A stretch of 64,000 nt of DNA. It comes from Streptomyces sp. B21-083 (GTDB lineage Bacteria > Actinomycetota > Actinomycetes > Streptomycetales > Streptomycetaceae). Location of the stretch: NCBI RefSeq assembly GCF_036898825.1, contig NZ_JARUND010000002.1, positions 2,418,001 through 2,482,000 on the forward strand, given 5' to 3'. The notes beneath the pieces were generated by a model. The model saw nothing but the letters and a program-made list of their open reading frames with translations. It was not told the origin of the DNA and made no database searches. Made by a program: the position numbers and the translations under genes. Shown one piece after another: positions 1 through 9,029 of this stretch. Each line of letters starts with the position of its first letter. Position 1 is the stretch's first letter.

Positions 1-2600
1 TGCTCGTTCACACGGTCCGTGTACTTCTTGAAGATGTCGTAGCGGCGGGTGCGCGTGGAGTGCTGGAGCCGGAAGACCGTCTCCGGGTCGAACAGGTGCG
101 GCTCGCCCTCGCGGCGCCACTGGTACTCGCCGCCTATGTCGAGGGCACGGTGTGCCGGGGCGATGCCGGAGGCGGGGTACGCCTTGGCGTGCCGGGCGGC
201 GACCTCCTTGGCGATGACGTCGATGCCGACGCCGCCGATCTTGGTGGCGGTGCCGTTGAAGTACTTCTCGACGAAGGCCGTGTCGAGACCGACGGCCTCG
301 AAGACCTGGGCGCCCCGGTAGGAGGCGACGGTCGAGATGCCCATCTTGGACATGACCTTGAGGACGCCCTTGCCGAGCGCGTAGATCAGGTTGCGGATGG
401 CCTGCTCGGGCTCGCTGCCTGGCAGGAAGGTGCCCGCGCGGACCAGGTCCTCGACGGACTCCATCGCCAGGTACGGGTTCACCGCGGCGGCGCCGAACCC
501 TATGAGCAGGGCGACGTGGTGGACCTCGCGGACGTCACCGGCCTCGACCAGCAGGCCCACCTGGGTGCGCTGCTTGGTGCGGATGAGGTGGTGGTGGACG
601 GCGGAGGTGAGCAGCAGCGACGGGATCGGCGCGTGCTCGGCGTCCGAGTGGCGGTCCGACAGGACGATGAGACGGGCGCCGTTGTCTATGGCCGCGTCGG
701 CCTCGGCGCAGATCTCGTCGATACGGGCGGCGAGGGAGTCACCGCCGCCGCTGACCCGGTAGAGGCCGGAGAGGGTCGCGGCCTTCATGCCGGGCATGTC
801 GCCGTCGGCGTTGATGTGGATGAGCTTGGCCAGTTCGTCGTTGTCGATCACCGGGAAGGGCAGGGTGACGCTGCGACAGGAGGCGGCGGTCGGCTCCAGC
901 AGGTTGCTGGCGGGGCCGAGGGAGGAGCGCAGGCTGGTGACCAGTTCCTCGCGGATGGCGTCCAGCGGCGGGTTGGTGACCTGCGCGAACAGCTGGGTGA
1001 AGTAGTCGAAGAGCAGTCGCGGACGCTCGCTCAGCGCGGCGATCGGCGAGTCGGTGCCCATGGAACCGAGCGGCTCGCCGCCGGTCTTGGCCATCGGCGC
1101 GATGATGACGCGCAGCTCTTCCTCGGTGTAGCCGAAGGTCTGCTGGCGGCGGGTGACCGAGGCGTGCGTGTGCACGATGTGCTCGCGCTCGGGCAGGTCG
1201 GACAGTTCGATCTCGCCGGCCTCCAGCCACTCCGCGTAGGGCTGCTCGGCGGCGAGGCCGGCCTTGATCTCGTCGTCCTCGATGATGCGGTGCTCGGCGG
1301 TGTCGACGAGGAACATCTTGCCGGGCTGGAGGCGGCCCTTGCGGACGACCTTCGCGGGGTCGATGTCGAGGACGCCGACCTCGGAGCCGAGGACGACGAG
1401 GCCGTCGTCGGTGACCCAGTAGCGGCCGGGGCGCAGTCCGTTGCGGTCGAGGACCGCGCCGACCTGGACGCCGTCGGTGAAGGTGACACAGGCCGGGCCG
1501 TCCCAGGGCTCCATCATCGTGGCGTGGAACTGGTAGAAGGCGCGCCGGGCCGGGTCCATGGTGGTGTGGTTCTCCCACGCCTCCGGGATCATCATCAGCA
1601 CGGAGTGCGGCAGCGAACGTCCGCCGAGGTGGAGCAGCTCGAGCACCTCGTCGAAGGACGCGGAGTCGGAGGCGTCCGGCGTACAGATCGGGAAGACGCG
1701 CTCCAGCGCCTTGTCCGAGTCACCGAAGAGGTCGGACACGAGCTGCGACTCACGCGCCCGCATCCAGTTCCGGTTGCCCTTGACCGTGTTGATCTCGCCG
1801 TTGTGCGCGACGAAGCGGTACGGGTGGGCGAGCGGCCACGACGGGAAGGTGTTCGTGGAGAAGCGCGAGTGGACGAGCGCGACGGCCGACGCGAAGCGGC
1901 GGTCGGACAGGTCCGGGAAGAAGGGCTCCAGCTGGCCGGTGGTCAGCATGCCCTTGTAGACGATGGTCCGCGCGGAGAGCGAGGGGAAGTAGACGCCGAC
2001 CTCGCGCTCGGCGCGCTTGCGCAGCGCGAAGGCCTTGCGGTCGAGGTCGATGCCCTTGGCGGGCACCGCGGCGCTGTCGGCGACGAAGATCTGCCGGAAG
2101 GCGGGCATCGTCGAGCGGGCGGTGGCACCGAGAAGTCCGGGGGCGACCGGCACCTCACGCCAGCCGAGGACGACCAGGCCCTCTTCGGCGGCGATCGTCT
2201 CGATACGTGAGACGGCCTCGGCGATGGCCGGGTCCGCGTCCGTCGCCGTCTCCTCGGGGAGGAAGGCGATGCCGACCGCGTACGAGCCGGCCTCGGGCAG
2301 CTCGAATCCGGTCACCTCACGGAGGAACGCGTCCGGGACCTGCGAGAGAATGCCGGCGCCGTCGCCGGAATCGGGCTCGGAGCCGGTGGCACCACGGTGC
2401 TCCAGGTTGCGAAGAACCGTGAGCGCCTGCTCGACCAGCGCATGGCTCGCCTCGCCGGTGAGGGTGGCCACGAAACCGACGCCACAGGCGTCGTGCTCGT
2501 TGCGGGGGTCGTACATACCCTGCGCAGCAGGGCGAGCATCCATGAAGGACCACTTCTGGCCATTCTCGGAATGCTGGGACGGCTGGCGCGGCGTACGCAT
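1..2600 (-). CDS. gltB: Glutamate synthase large subunit, N-terminal part (runs off the window)
   Basis: Large subunit of glutamate synthase (GOGAT), which transfers the amide nitrogen of glutamine to 2-oxoglutarate to make two glutamates in the cytoplasm. The 866 codons visible cover the class II (Ntn) glutaminase domain and the start of the central region; the FMN/Fe-S and C-terminal parts lie left of base 1. Cys39 in DACGVGF is the expected nucleophile after removal of a short propeptide, and [16 protein letters not shown] and [11 protein letters not shown] are typical glutaminase motifs. The ATG at 2598-2600 has GGGAGAG just upstream. A GlnR-like sequence lies 74-89 bases before the start. 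Confidence 0.97.
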   Translation of the reverse strand, partial: MRTPRQPSQHSENGQKWSFMDARPAAQGMYDPRNEHDACGVGFVATLTGEASHALVEQALTVLRNLEHRGATGSEPDSGDGAGILSQVPDAFLREVTGFELPEAGSYAVGIAFLPEETATDADPAIAEAVSRIETIAAEEGLVVLGWREVPVAPGLLGATARSTMPAFRQIFVADSAAVPAKGIDLDRKAFALRKRAEREVGVYFPSLSARTIVYKGMLTTGQLEPFFPDLSDRRFASAVALVHSRFSTNTFPSWPLAHPYRFVAHNGEINTVKGNRNWMRARESQLVSDLFGDSDKALERVFPICTPDASDSASFDEVLELLHLGGRSLPHSVLMMIPEAWENHTTMDPARRAFYQFHATMMEPWDGPACVTFTDGVQVGAVLDRNGLRPGRYWVTDDGLVVLGSEVGVLDIDPAKVVRKGRLQPGKMFLVDTAEHRIIEDDEIKAGLAAEQPYAEWLEAGEIELSDLPEREHIVHTHASVTRRQQTFGYTEEELRVIIAPMAKTGGEPLGSMGTDSPIAALSERPRLLFDYFTQLFAQVTNPPLDAIREELVTSLRSSLGPASNLLEPTAASCRSVTLPFPVIDNDELAKLIHINADGDMPGMKAATLSGLYRVSGGGDSLAARIDEICAEADAAIDNGARLIVLSDRHSDAEHAPIPSLLLTSAVHHHLIRTKQRTQVGLLVEAGDVREVHHVALLIGFGAAAVNPYLAMESVEDLVRAGTFLPGSEPEQAIRNLIYALGKGVLKVMSKMGISTVASYRGAQVFEAVGLDTAFVEKYFNGTATKIGGVGIDVIAKEVAARHAKAYPASGIAPAHRALDIGGEYQWRREGEPHLFDPETVFRLQHSTRTRRYDIFKKYTDRVNE

Positions 2601-2673
2601 CGGCTCTCCCGTCGTCGTTGTGTGGCATATGCATTAAGCCGAGGGACGACGTTGGCCCTCTTGGAAGTGCAAA

Positions 2674-2689
2674 ATTTCACGCAGGTTAC
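2674..2689 (-). promoter_or_regulatory. Candidate GlnR binding site in the gltB leader
   Basis: On the minus strand the sequence reads GTAAC, six bases, GAAAT. Streptomyces GlnR boxes follow the pattern GTnAC-n6-GaAAC, so this matches one a-b pair with correct spacing and one mismatch. A second pair is not obvious. Nitrogen control of gltB by GlnR is plausible but inferred. Confidence 0.35.
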
Positions 2690-2930
2690 ATGATGGGGCG
2701 ATTCTCGGGAACCGGATACCGCGTACCAACATGCGGACACCGCAGTGCGCGGTGTGGTGACCGCGCCGCAGTGGAAGTAATGGGGGCCGAAGCGGACAGA
2801 TCGATGTCCCTCGACCCATGGCGAGGAGAGCGTCGCCGCCCTCCCCGCAGATGCGCCGCAGGCTTCATTGCCCACAGCGCTTACGGCTCATGCCCCGTGG
2901 TTAAGCGTTCGAAACCAGCGAGTAACGGCT

Positions 2931-2954
2931 ACTTATGCGGCCCATCGCATAAGT
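2931..2954. terminator. 9-base perfect inverted repeat, possible terminator of the VIT-family gene
   Basis: ACTTATGCG and CGCATAAGT flank a 6-base loop, 11 bases past the stop codon of the minus-strand VIT-family gene. There is no T-run, which is normal in Streptomyces. The arms are unusually AT-rich for this genome, so an operator role is also possible. Confidence 0.4.
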
Positions 2955-2964
2955 GCACGATCAC

Positions 2965-3696
2965 CTATCCTACGGCCGCACCGAACAGGTTGCCCAGGGC
3001 GTACGTCACACCGGCCGCCGCGCCGCCCAGCGCGAGCTGCCGAAGCCCGCTGTACCACCAGCTCCGAGCGGTCACCCGGGCCACCACCGCACCGCACGCG
3101 AAGAGCCCGACGAGCGCGAGCAGCACGGCGGGCCACAGCGCGGTCGCCCCCAGAAGATACGGGAGTACGGGCAGCAGCGCGCCCAGCGCGAACGCCCCGA
3201 AGGAGGACACGGCGGCGACGGCGGGCGAGGGCAGATCACCGGGGTCGATCCCCAGCTCCTCACGGGCGTGTATCTCCAGCGCCTGCTCGGGGTCGCGCGA
3301 GAGCTGCCGGGCCACTTCACGGGCGAGCTCCGGCTCGACGCCCCGGGACTCGTAGAGCGCGGCGAGCTCACGTTCCTCGTCCTGGGGATGCTTCCTCAAC
3401 TCCCGCCGCTCGACGGCGAGTTCGGCCTCGACGAGCTCGCGCTGCGAGGCGACGGAGGTGTACTCGCCTGCGGCCATGGAGAAGGCGCCGGCGGCAAGTC
3501 CGGCGAGCCCGGTGATGACGACGGTCTGATGCGAGACCGCCCCGCCCGCGACACCGGTCATCAGGGCGAGGTTGGAGACGAGCCCGTCCATCGCCCCGAA
3601 AACGGCAGGCCGCAACCACCCGCCGGTGACATCCCGGTGGGTGTGGTTGTCGCGGTGCGCCTCGTGCAGCGCCGCCCCGGTCTCGATGATGGCCAT
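2965..3696 (-). CDS. VIT/CCC1-family membrane transporter
   Basis: 243-residue integral membrane protein of the VIT1/CCC1 family, whose eukaryotic members move Fe2+ or Mn2+ out of the cytosol. The N-terminus has a His-rich stretch (HEAHRDNHTHRD) and then the family hallmark GAMDGLVSNLALMTGVAGG in the first membrane segment. A charged cytoplasmic middle domain (about residues 85-155) is followed by three further hydrophobic segments. I chose ATG 3694-3696 because GGGGGAC precedes it; an in-frame extension to 3828 looks non-coding. The substrate is inferred. It is divergent from the ADP-ribosylglycohydrolase operon. Confidence 0.85.
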   Translation of the reverse strand: MAIIETGAALHEAHRDNHTHRDVTGGWLRPAVFGAMDGLVSNLALMTGVAGGAVSHQTVVITGLAGLAAGAFSMAAGEYTSVASQRELVEAELAVERRELRKHPQDEERELAALYESRGVEPELAREVARQLSRDPEQALEIHAREELGIDPGDLPSPAVAAVSSFGAFALGALLPVLPYLLGATALWPAVLLALVGLFACGAVVARVTARSWWYSGLRQLALGGAAAGVTYALGNLFGAAVG

Positions 3697-3923
3697 GCCG
3701 TCCCCCAACTCGCTCGACTTCGAACCGGAATTAGACTGATTCCAGTTCTCGACAACACTAAAAATACGCCCCGGATTCCCTTCCCGCCAGCAAGGAAAGG
3801 CTGCCCTCACCTGCACGTTCACGGTCATCGCTCATCCGTAGGTGTGGTCGCACAAATGTCGACCGGGTGACGCTGGGGCGCCTGAGGCTCGCCCGAACCC
3901 CTCCGGTGGGACAGTTCCGAAAA

Positions 3924-3959
3924 GGGTTCCGCTCCCCCGCGAGGGAGCCCCCGGAACCC
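3924..3959 (+). promoter_or_regulatory. Leader hairpin directly before the ADP-ribosylglycohydrolase operon
   Basis: GGGTTCC-GCTCCC pairs with GGGAGC and GGAACCC (13 base pairs, 6-base loop, one 4-base bulge). The hairpin ends three bases before the GGAGGAG ribosome-binding site of the first gene, so it could limit translation or act as an attenuator. This is inferred from the sequence only. Confidence 0.4.
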
Positions 3960-3978
3960 TCCGGAGGAGAGGCCGCGT

Positions 3979-5088
3979 ATGGCATCGATCGCCTGCATTC
4001 CCTCGGTCCCGGCGCCCCAGGACGCCGCCCTGCTCCGCGACAGGGCATGTGGCGCCCTGCTCGGTCTGGCCGTGGGGGACGCCCTCGGCGCCCCCGCCGA
4101 GAACATGAAGCCCTCCGAGATCCGCGCCCGCTGGGGCCGCATCACCGGATACGTGGCCGAGAATCCCGCCGGGACGGACGACACGGAGTACGCGATCTTC
4201 TCAGGCCTCCTTCTCGCCCGGCACGGTTCGGCCCTCACTCCGGCACATGTGGAGGCGGCCTGGCACCACTGGATCGCCGACCTCGACGAGGGCCCCTTCC
4301 GGGGCGCCGGTTTCAGCGAACGCGGCACCCTGGAGAATCTGCGCCGGGGTCTCGCGGCGCCCATCTCGGCCCAGCACCGGCACGCCTGGAGCGACGGTCT
4401 CGCCATGCGGGCGGCGCCCTTCGGCGTCTTCGCGGCGGGCCGCCCGGTCGAGGCCGCCCGGCTGGTGGCGATCGACGGCTCGGTGAGCCATGACGGCGAG
4501 GGCATCTACGGCGGCCAGGCGGTGGCGGCGGGCGTGGCGGCGGCGATGGCGGGCGCGCCGACCATCGCCGTGGTGGCCTCCGCCCTGGCGGTGGTCCCCG
4601 ACGACTCCTGGACGGCGCGCTCCCTGCGCCGGGCGGTCGCGGTCGCCCACCGGGGCGAACGCGCGGTCCGCTCCGCGGTGGTGATCGGCGGCTACCCCTG
4701 GACCGACCTGGCCCCCGAGGCCGTCGCCCTCGCCTTCGGCGCGTACGCGGCGGCCGACGGAGACTTCGAGGAATCGGTGCTGACAGCCGTCAACATGGGC
4801 CGCGACGCCGACACGACGGCGGCGGTGGCGGGCGCCCTGGCGGGCGCGACCCGGGGCGCCTCGGCCATCCCGCCCGAGTGGGCCGAGGCCATCGGCCCGG
4901 CCCGCGGCACCTGCCTCCCCTCCATGGCGGGCCACCACATCCTCGACATCGCGGAACTCCTGACCCCGGGCGAGGGCGGCAAATGGGGCGGCACGAAGCC
5001 GGTCGCACGGGATCCCGCACCGGACCAGACCGCATACGTCCTCGCCCCGGACGGCACCCCGACGGCCGAACCGGAGGTCCGGCGGTGA
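3979..5088 (+). CDS. ADP-ribosylglycohydrolase family protein, paralogue 1 (catalytic motifs intact)
   Basis: 369-residue protein of the ADP-ribosylglycohydrolase (DraG/ARH) fold, whose characterised members hydrolyse N- or O-glycosidic bonds of ADP-ribose using a two-metal centre. The three metal-site signatures are present: VGDALGAP near residue 34, GTDDTEYA near 68 and NMGRDADTTAAVAGAL near 273. The start follows GGAGGAG at good spacing. It opens a six-gene plus-strand run with three more paralogues, a CoA-transferase and a CitE-like lyase. An R2 repeat separates it from the next gene. The actual substrate is unknown. Confidence 0.88.
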   Translation: MASIACIPSVPAPQDAALLRDRACGALLGLAVGDALGAPAENMKPSEIRARWGRITGYVAENPAGTDDTEYAIFSGLLLARHGSALTPAHVEAAWHHWIADLDEGPFRGAGFSERGTLENLRRGLAAPISAQHRHAWSDGLAMRAAPFGVFAAGRPVEAARLVAIDGSVSHDGEGIYGGQAVAAGVAAAMAGAPTIAVVASALAVVPDDSWTARSLRRAVAVAHRGERAVRSAVVIGGYPWTDLAPEAVALAFGAYAAADGDFEESVLTAVNMGRDADTTAAVAGALAGATRGASAIPPEWAEAIGPARGTCLPSMAGHHILDIAELLTPGEGGKWGGTKPVARDPAPDQTAYVLAPDGTPTAEPEVRR

Positions 5089-5170
5089 ACCCACCCCAGG
5101 CCAAAATTCAGCCCCTCCACCACCCGACCCAGCCCCACCGGCGCCCGCCCCAGCCCCACCCGCGTCCGTT

Positions 5171-5250
5171 CCAGCCCCTCCGGCGTTTGAGGAGCGGGGG
5201 TCCGGGGGCGGAGCCCCCGGGGATGGGACGGGTAGGGGCGGCGGGGGCGA
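5171..5250. repeat. Dispersed intergenic repeat R2, copy 1
   Basis: Starts with CCAGCCCCTCCGGCGTTTGA, then a hairpin CCGGGGGC-GGA-GCCCCCGG (5202-5220), then a 30-base tail (5221-5250) identical to 31326-31355 at R2 copy 2. The 5089-5170 stretch before it holds degenerate CAGCCCC-containing units. The hairpin could end transcription of the first operon gene or modulate the messenger. Confidence 0.8.
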
Positions 5251-5326
5251 AACACACCACCCACCCCCGAGCCGGAGCTCCCACCCGAACCCCAGCCCCG
5301 ACCAACGCCGAAGCCGAGGTCCACCC

Positions 5327-6445
5327 ATGACCAGCCGCCGCATCGAGGGACTCCTGCTGGGCCTAGCCGCAGGCGACGCCGCCGGCTGGCCCGCCGCCCG
5401 GCACCGAGCCGCCCGGATGCCCGAGTGGACCCGCCGCCTCACCCGCGAACTGGACACCTTCGCGGAGCAGAACGCGACCACCACCCTCCCCGTGCCGATC
5501 GCCCTCAACCAGCCCCCGGAACCGCTCCGGCTCGGCCCCTCGGACGACGCGGAGTGGGCCGCGTTCGCGGCCGAGGCCCTGCTGCGGGCCGGGGACGACG
5601 GGGTCCTGGGCGACCTGAGCCGGGAACGCCGGGCGCGGGCCGCCATCGACCTGTCCTGGAACGCGGTCGCCGGCGAGGTCGCGGCCGCCGCCGACCGCGC
5701 CCCCGAGGTCGAGTCGGCGGTGCTGCCACTGCGCGCCCGAATCTCCGTACGGGCGGGCCTCGGCAACCTCGCCGCCGGTCTGCGCCCGCCGGCCACCGGC
5801 CACGACAACCCGCACTACTTCGACGACGCGGCCTGTGTACGGGCCTGTGTGCTGGCGGTGGCCCACCCGGGCGACCCCCGACTCGCCGCCGAACTGGCCG
5901 AGTTCGACGCCCGCTACACCCAGGACGGCGACGGTGTGCACGGCGCCCGCGCGATGGCGGCGGCACTCTCACTGGCGCTGGTCGGCGAGGAGGTGGAGGC
6001 CTGCGTGACGGCCGCGCTGGCGGAACTCCCGGAGTCCACCGAGATCGGCCGCAACGCCCGGCACGCGTTGAAGCTGGCGCAGGACGCGGAGAGCGCGTTC
6101 GCCCTGGTCCCGCTCCTGGAACACCAGATCGTCGACCACGTCTACAGCTACGGCATCGCCGCCGCGGAGACGGTCCCGGTCGCCCTCGCGCTGGCCACCG
6201 CGTCGCGGGGCCGGATCGCCGAAGCGGTCCCGACGGCGGCCTGTCTGTCACGGGTCGCGGACTCGGCCCCGGCACTCGCGGGCGCCCTCACCGGCGCGCT
6301 GGGCGGCGCCGCCACGATCCCGGCGGCCTGGCGGGACGCCTGCCGCACCCTCTCCGGCTGCGCCCTTCCGAGGCTTACCGGCACCGACCTCGTGGAACTC
6401 GCCGAACTGCTGGAAGCCACACAACGGGCCGTCCCAGGAGGATGA
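5327..6445 (+). CDS. ADP-ribosylglycohydrolase family protein, paralogue 2 (degenerate metal site)
   Basis: 372-residue member of the same fold. The first signature reads AAGDAAGWP and the second SDDAEW, but the C-terminal signature, normally N-x-GRD-x-DT/S, is replaced by CLSRVADSAPALAGALTGA. The loss of the GRDADT residues suggests an inactive or regulatory subunit rather than a hydrolase. Its stop codon lies 8 bases before the start of paralogue 3, and AGGAGG for paralogue 3 lies inside its last codons, so the two are probably co-translated. Retention of an intact frame with normal codon use argues against simple decay. Confidence 0.8.
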   Translation: MTSRRIEGLLLGLAAGDAAGWPAARHRAARMPEWTRRLTRELDTFAEQNATTTLPVPIALNQPPEPLRLGPSDDAEWAAFAAEALLRAGDDGVLGDLSRERRARAAIDLSWNAVAGEVAAAADRAPEVESAVLPLRARISVRAGLGNLAAGLRPPATGHDNPHYFDDAACVRACVLAVAHPGDPRLAAELAEFDARYTQDGDGVHGARAMAAALSLALVGEEVEACVTAALAELPESTEIGRNARHALKLAQDAESAFALVPLLEHQIVDHVYSYGIAAAETVPVALALATASRGRIAEAVPTAACLSRVADSAPALAGALTGALGGAATIPAAWRDACRTLSGCALPRLTGTDLVELAELLEATQRAVPGG

Positions 6446-6453
6446 TTCGCGAC

Positions 6454-7629
6454 ATGACGCCCAAAAGACAAGAAAGTCAGGCCGTTGGTCTGGAAGAGCG
6501 GATCACCGGCGCCCTCGTCGGCGCGGCCGTCGGCGACGCCCTCGGCGGGCCCGTCGAGGGCTACACCCCCGAGCAGATCCTCGAACGCCACGCGGGCCGC
6601 GTCCACGGCATCGTCGGCCCCTGGAACGGGGAGGCCTGGCGCACGGCCCGCCCGATCGCCCCGTACCACAAGGGCGACGGCCACGTCACCGACGACACCT
6701 TGATGACCCATGCGCTGGTACGGGTGTACGCCCAGGTCCGCGACCATCTGGACGCGTACTCGATCGCCGACCACCTGGTCCCCGACCTGATGACCAACCC
6801 GCGCTGGATCCCGGAGCTGGAGGCCGAGGCACTCCCCCTGCAGCGCGTGTTCCTGGCGGAGAAGTGGCTGGTGGCCCGGCTCCACTACGGCCACATCGAC
6901 CCGCGCGAGGCAGGCGTGGGCAACATCGTCAACTGCGGTGCGGCGATGTACATGGCCCCGGTCGGCCTGGTCAACGCGGCCAACCCGGCGGGCGCGTACG
7001 CCGAGGCCCTCGACCTCGCGGGCGCCCACCAGTCCTCGTACGGCAGGGAGGCGGCGGGCGTCTTCGCGGCGGCGGTGGCGGCGGCGTGCACCCCGGACGC
7101 GACCCCCGACTCGGTGATCGGCACGTGCCTCTCCCTGGCGAAGGACGGCACCCGGGCGGCCATCGAGACGGTGTGCGAAGCGGCCTCCCGCTACTCGGAC
7201 TTCGAGTCGGCGCTGCGGCCCCTGCGGGAGGCGGTGACTCCGTACGACACGGTCGGTGTGGACTACCGCGACCCGTCGCTGGGCGCCCGTCGGCCGTCCC
7301 GTCTCCACGCGATCGAGGAACTCCCGGTGGCGCTGGGCATGTTGGTGGTGGCGGGCGGCGACTTCCGGCATGCGGTGCTGGGTTCGGTGAACTACGGCCG
7401 CGACTGCGACTCGATCGCCACGATGGCCGGGGCGCTCGCCGGTGCGCTGGGCTCCGAGGTGCCGTCCGACTGGTCGAAGACGGTCGCGGAGGCGAGCCGC
7501 CTCGACCTGTGGGAGCCCGCCCGGACCCTGACCGAGGTCACCCTGGAGATCTTCGATCGGGACGCGCGCCAACGCCGTTCCCACGAGAGGGCGTTCGCCC
7601 GGCTCAGGAGCGCGGGATGCTCCGACTGA
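6454..7629 (+). CDS. ADP-ribosylglycohydrolase family protein, paralogue 3 (catalytic motifs intact)
   Basis: 391-residue family member with all metal-site signatures: AVGDALGGP, VTDDTLMTH and NYGRDCDSIATMAGAL. The insert containing GPWNGEAWRTARP between signatures 1 and 2 is longer than in paralogue 1. Two ATGs are possible. ATG 6442 touches the AGGAGG sequence directly, so ATG 6454, 12 bases from it, is the better start. The gene overlaps paralogue 4 by 13 bases. Substrate unknown; the coupling with the downstream CoA-transferase and lyase points to a shared pathway. Confidence 0.87.
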   Translation: MTPKRQESQAVGLEERITGALVGAAVGDALGGPVEGYTPEQILERHAGRVHGIVGPWNGEAWRTARPIAPYHKGDGHVTDDTLMTHALVRVYAQVRDHLDAYSIADHLVPDLMTNPRWIPELEAEALPLQRVFLAEKWLVARLHYGHIDPREAGVGNIVNCGAAMYMAPVGLVNAANPAGAYAEALDLAGAHQSSYGREAAGVFAAAVAAACTPDATPDSVIGTCLSLAKDGTRAAIETVCEAASRYSDFESALRPLREAVTPYDTVGVDYRDPSLGARRPSRLHAIEELPVALGMLVVAGGDFRHAVLGSVNYGRDCDSIATMAGALAGALGSEVPSDWSKTVAEASRLDLWEPARTLTEVTLEIFDRDARQRRSHERAFARLRSAGCSD

Positions 7630-9029
7630 CCTGGGTCCAGCCGGAGGACCTGATCGGCCACGAGCTGCGCCAGGCGGCCCAGGACGGCCGAGAGCCCGGC
7701 AGAATCGCCGCCCGCTGGCGAACGGCGGGCGGGCCGGAAGCCCCGGCCGACGCGGGCGCGTCGTCCGGTCCGGTCTCCCGTTACCTGCGGCTGCTGGCCG
7801 AGGACCTGCTCGATGAACTGGCGGACCTGCCGAGCAGGTTGGCTGACGACGAACCGACGAACCTGCCCCGGATCCGCGCGCTGTGCCCCGACTGGCCCGC
7901 CCAGTCCGTACAGCCCCAGGCCGTGCCCACCCCTCAGCGCCTGGAAGCCGCCTGGCTGGGCAGAGCGGCCGGCTGCCTCCTCGGCAAACCGGTGGAGAAG
8001 CTCCCCCTCACCGCCATCCGCCAACTCGCCCGGTCCACCGGCAACTGGCCCCTGAACACCTGGTTCACCGCCAGGGGGGTCCCCGAGGAACTCGCGACGG
8101 CACACCCCTGGAACCGCCGGTCGGCGACCACCTCACTCGCCGAGAACATCGACGGCATGCCCGAGGACGACGACCTCAACTACCCCCTTCTGGGCCTCCT
8201 GTTGCTCCAACGCCACGGCCCCCGCTTCACCACCACGGATGTGGCGCGCCTCTGGCTGGACGAACTCCCCGCAGGCCGCACCTTCACGGCCGAGCGGATC
8301 GCCTACCGAAACCTCCTCTGCGGCCTCGAACCCCCGCTCACCGCCCGCCACCGCAACCCGTTCCGCGAGTGGATCGGCGCCCTGATCCGGGCCGACGTGC
8401 ACGGCTGGACCAACCCCGGCGACCCGGCCGGCGCCGCCGAACAGGCGTACCGCGACGCCACCCTCACCCACACCGCGAACGGCGTCTACGCGGCGATGTT
8501 CACGGCGGCCACCATCGCCATGGCCGCCACCGGCACCCACGACATCCACACCTGCCTGCGCACCGGCCTGACAGTGGTCCCCCCACGCTCCCGGCTGGCC
8601 GAAGCGGTCCACCACGGCATCCAACTGGCCGAATGCCACCGTGACTTCACGACCGTGGTGGACGAACTGCACGCCACCCACGCGTCCATGTACCACTGGG
8701 TCCACGCCGTCCCCAACACCGCCCTGATCGCCGCCGCCCTCACCCACGCCGACGGCGACTTCACCGGCTCCATCTGCCGAGCCGTGTCCGGGGGTTGGGA
8801 CACCGACTCCAACGGAGCGACCGCCGGAAGCATCGCCGCGCTCCTCGCCGGCTCCCCCGGTGCCCTTCCCGACCGCTGGACGAGCCCCCTGAAAAACCGA
8901 CTCGCCACCTCTGTCGCGGACTTCAACGGCACCGGTTTCGACACCCTCGCCCGACTGACCCACTCCCTCACCCACGCCCCAGGCGGCAAGGGCGCGGGCA
9001 CCGACACCGAGGCCCGGTACACGTCATGA
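7617..9029 (+). CDS. ADP-ribosylglycohydrolase family protein, paralogue 4 (divergent, N-terminal extension)
   Basis: 470-residue divergent member. About 115 residues rich in charged and helical sequence precede the family core, which starts at AAGCLLGKPVEK. Signature 1 lacks the usual GDA (GCL instead), signature 2 is EDDDLNY, and signature 3 is GGWDTDSNGATAGSIAALL with both aspartates kept. The core resembles a recognised GCLLGKPVE-type subgroup of the fold. ATG 7617 has CAGGAG upstream and overlaps paralogue 3 by 13 bases. Its stop overlaps the ATG of the CoA-transferase (ATGA). Confidence 0.82.
   Translation: MLRLTWVQPEDLIGHELRQAAQDGREPGRIAARWRTAGGPEAPADAGASSGPVSRYLRLLAEDLLDELADLPSRLADDEPTNLPRIRALCPDWPAQSVQPQAVPTPQRLEAAWLGRAAGCLLGKPVEKLPLTAIRQLARSTGNWPLNTWFTARGVPEELATAHPWNRRSATTSLAENIDGMPEDDDLNYPLLGLLLLQRHGPRFTTTDVARLWLDELPAGRTFTAERIAYRNLLCGLEPPLTARHRNPFREWIGALIRADVHGWTNPGDPAGAAEQAYRDATLTHTANGVYAAMFTAATIAMAATGTHDIHTCLRTGLTVVPPRSRLAEAVHHGIQLAECHRDFTTVVDELHATHASMYHWVHAVPNTALIAAALTHADGDFTGSICRAVSGGWDTDSNGATAGSIAALLAGSPGALPDRWTSPLKNRLATSVADFNGTGFDTLARLTHSLTHAPGGKGAGTDTEARYTS

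Larger units (their letters stand above)
2601..2964. other. Intergenic region: gltB leader and promoter region, VIT gene 3' end
   Basis: A 364-base stretch without a convincing gene. It is noticeably less GC-rich than its surroundings. It holds the leader of gltB (minus strand), a GlnR-like half-site at 2674-2689, and a perfect 9-base inverted repeat at 2931-2954 just past the stop codon of the VIT-family gene. Short open frames here lack Streptomyces-like third-position composition. Confidence 0.6.

Noticed and set aside
60..2210. A 716-codon plus-strand frame opposite gltB
   Set aside because: Low-complexity Gly/Val/Asp/Leu sequence produced by the antisense of a GC3-rich gene; gltB on the other strand is unmistakable.
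3697..3828. N-terminal extension of the VIT-family protein
   Set aside because: No similarity to the family and a strong ribosome-binding site lies before ATG 3696.
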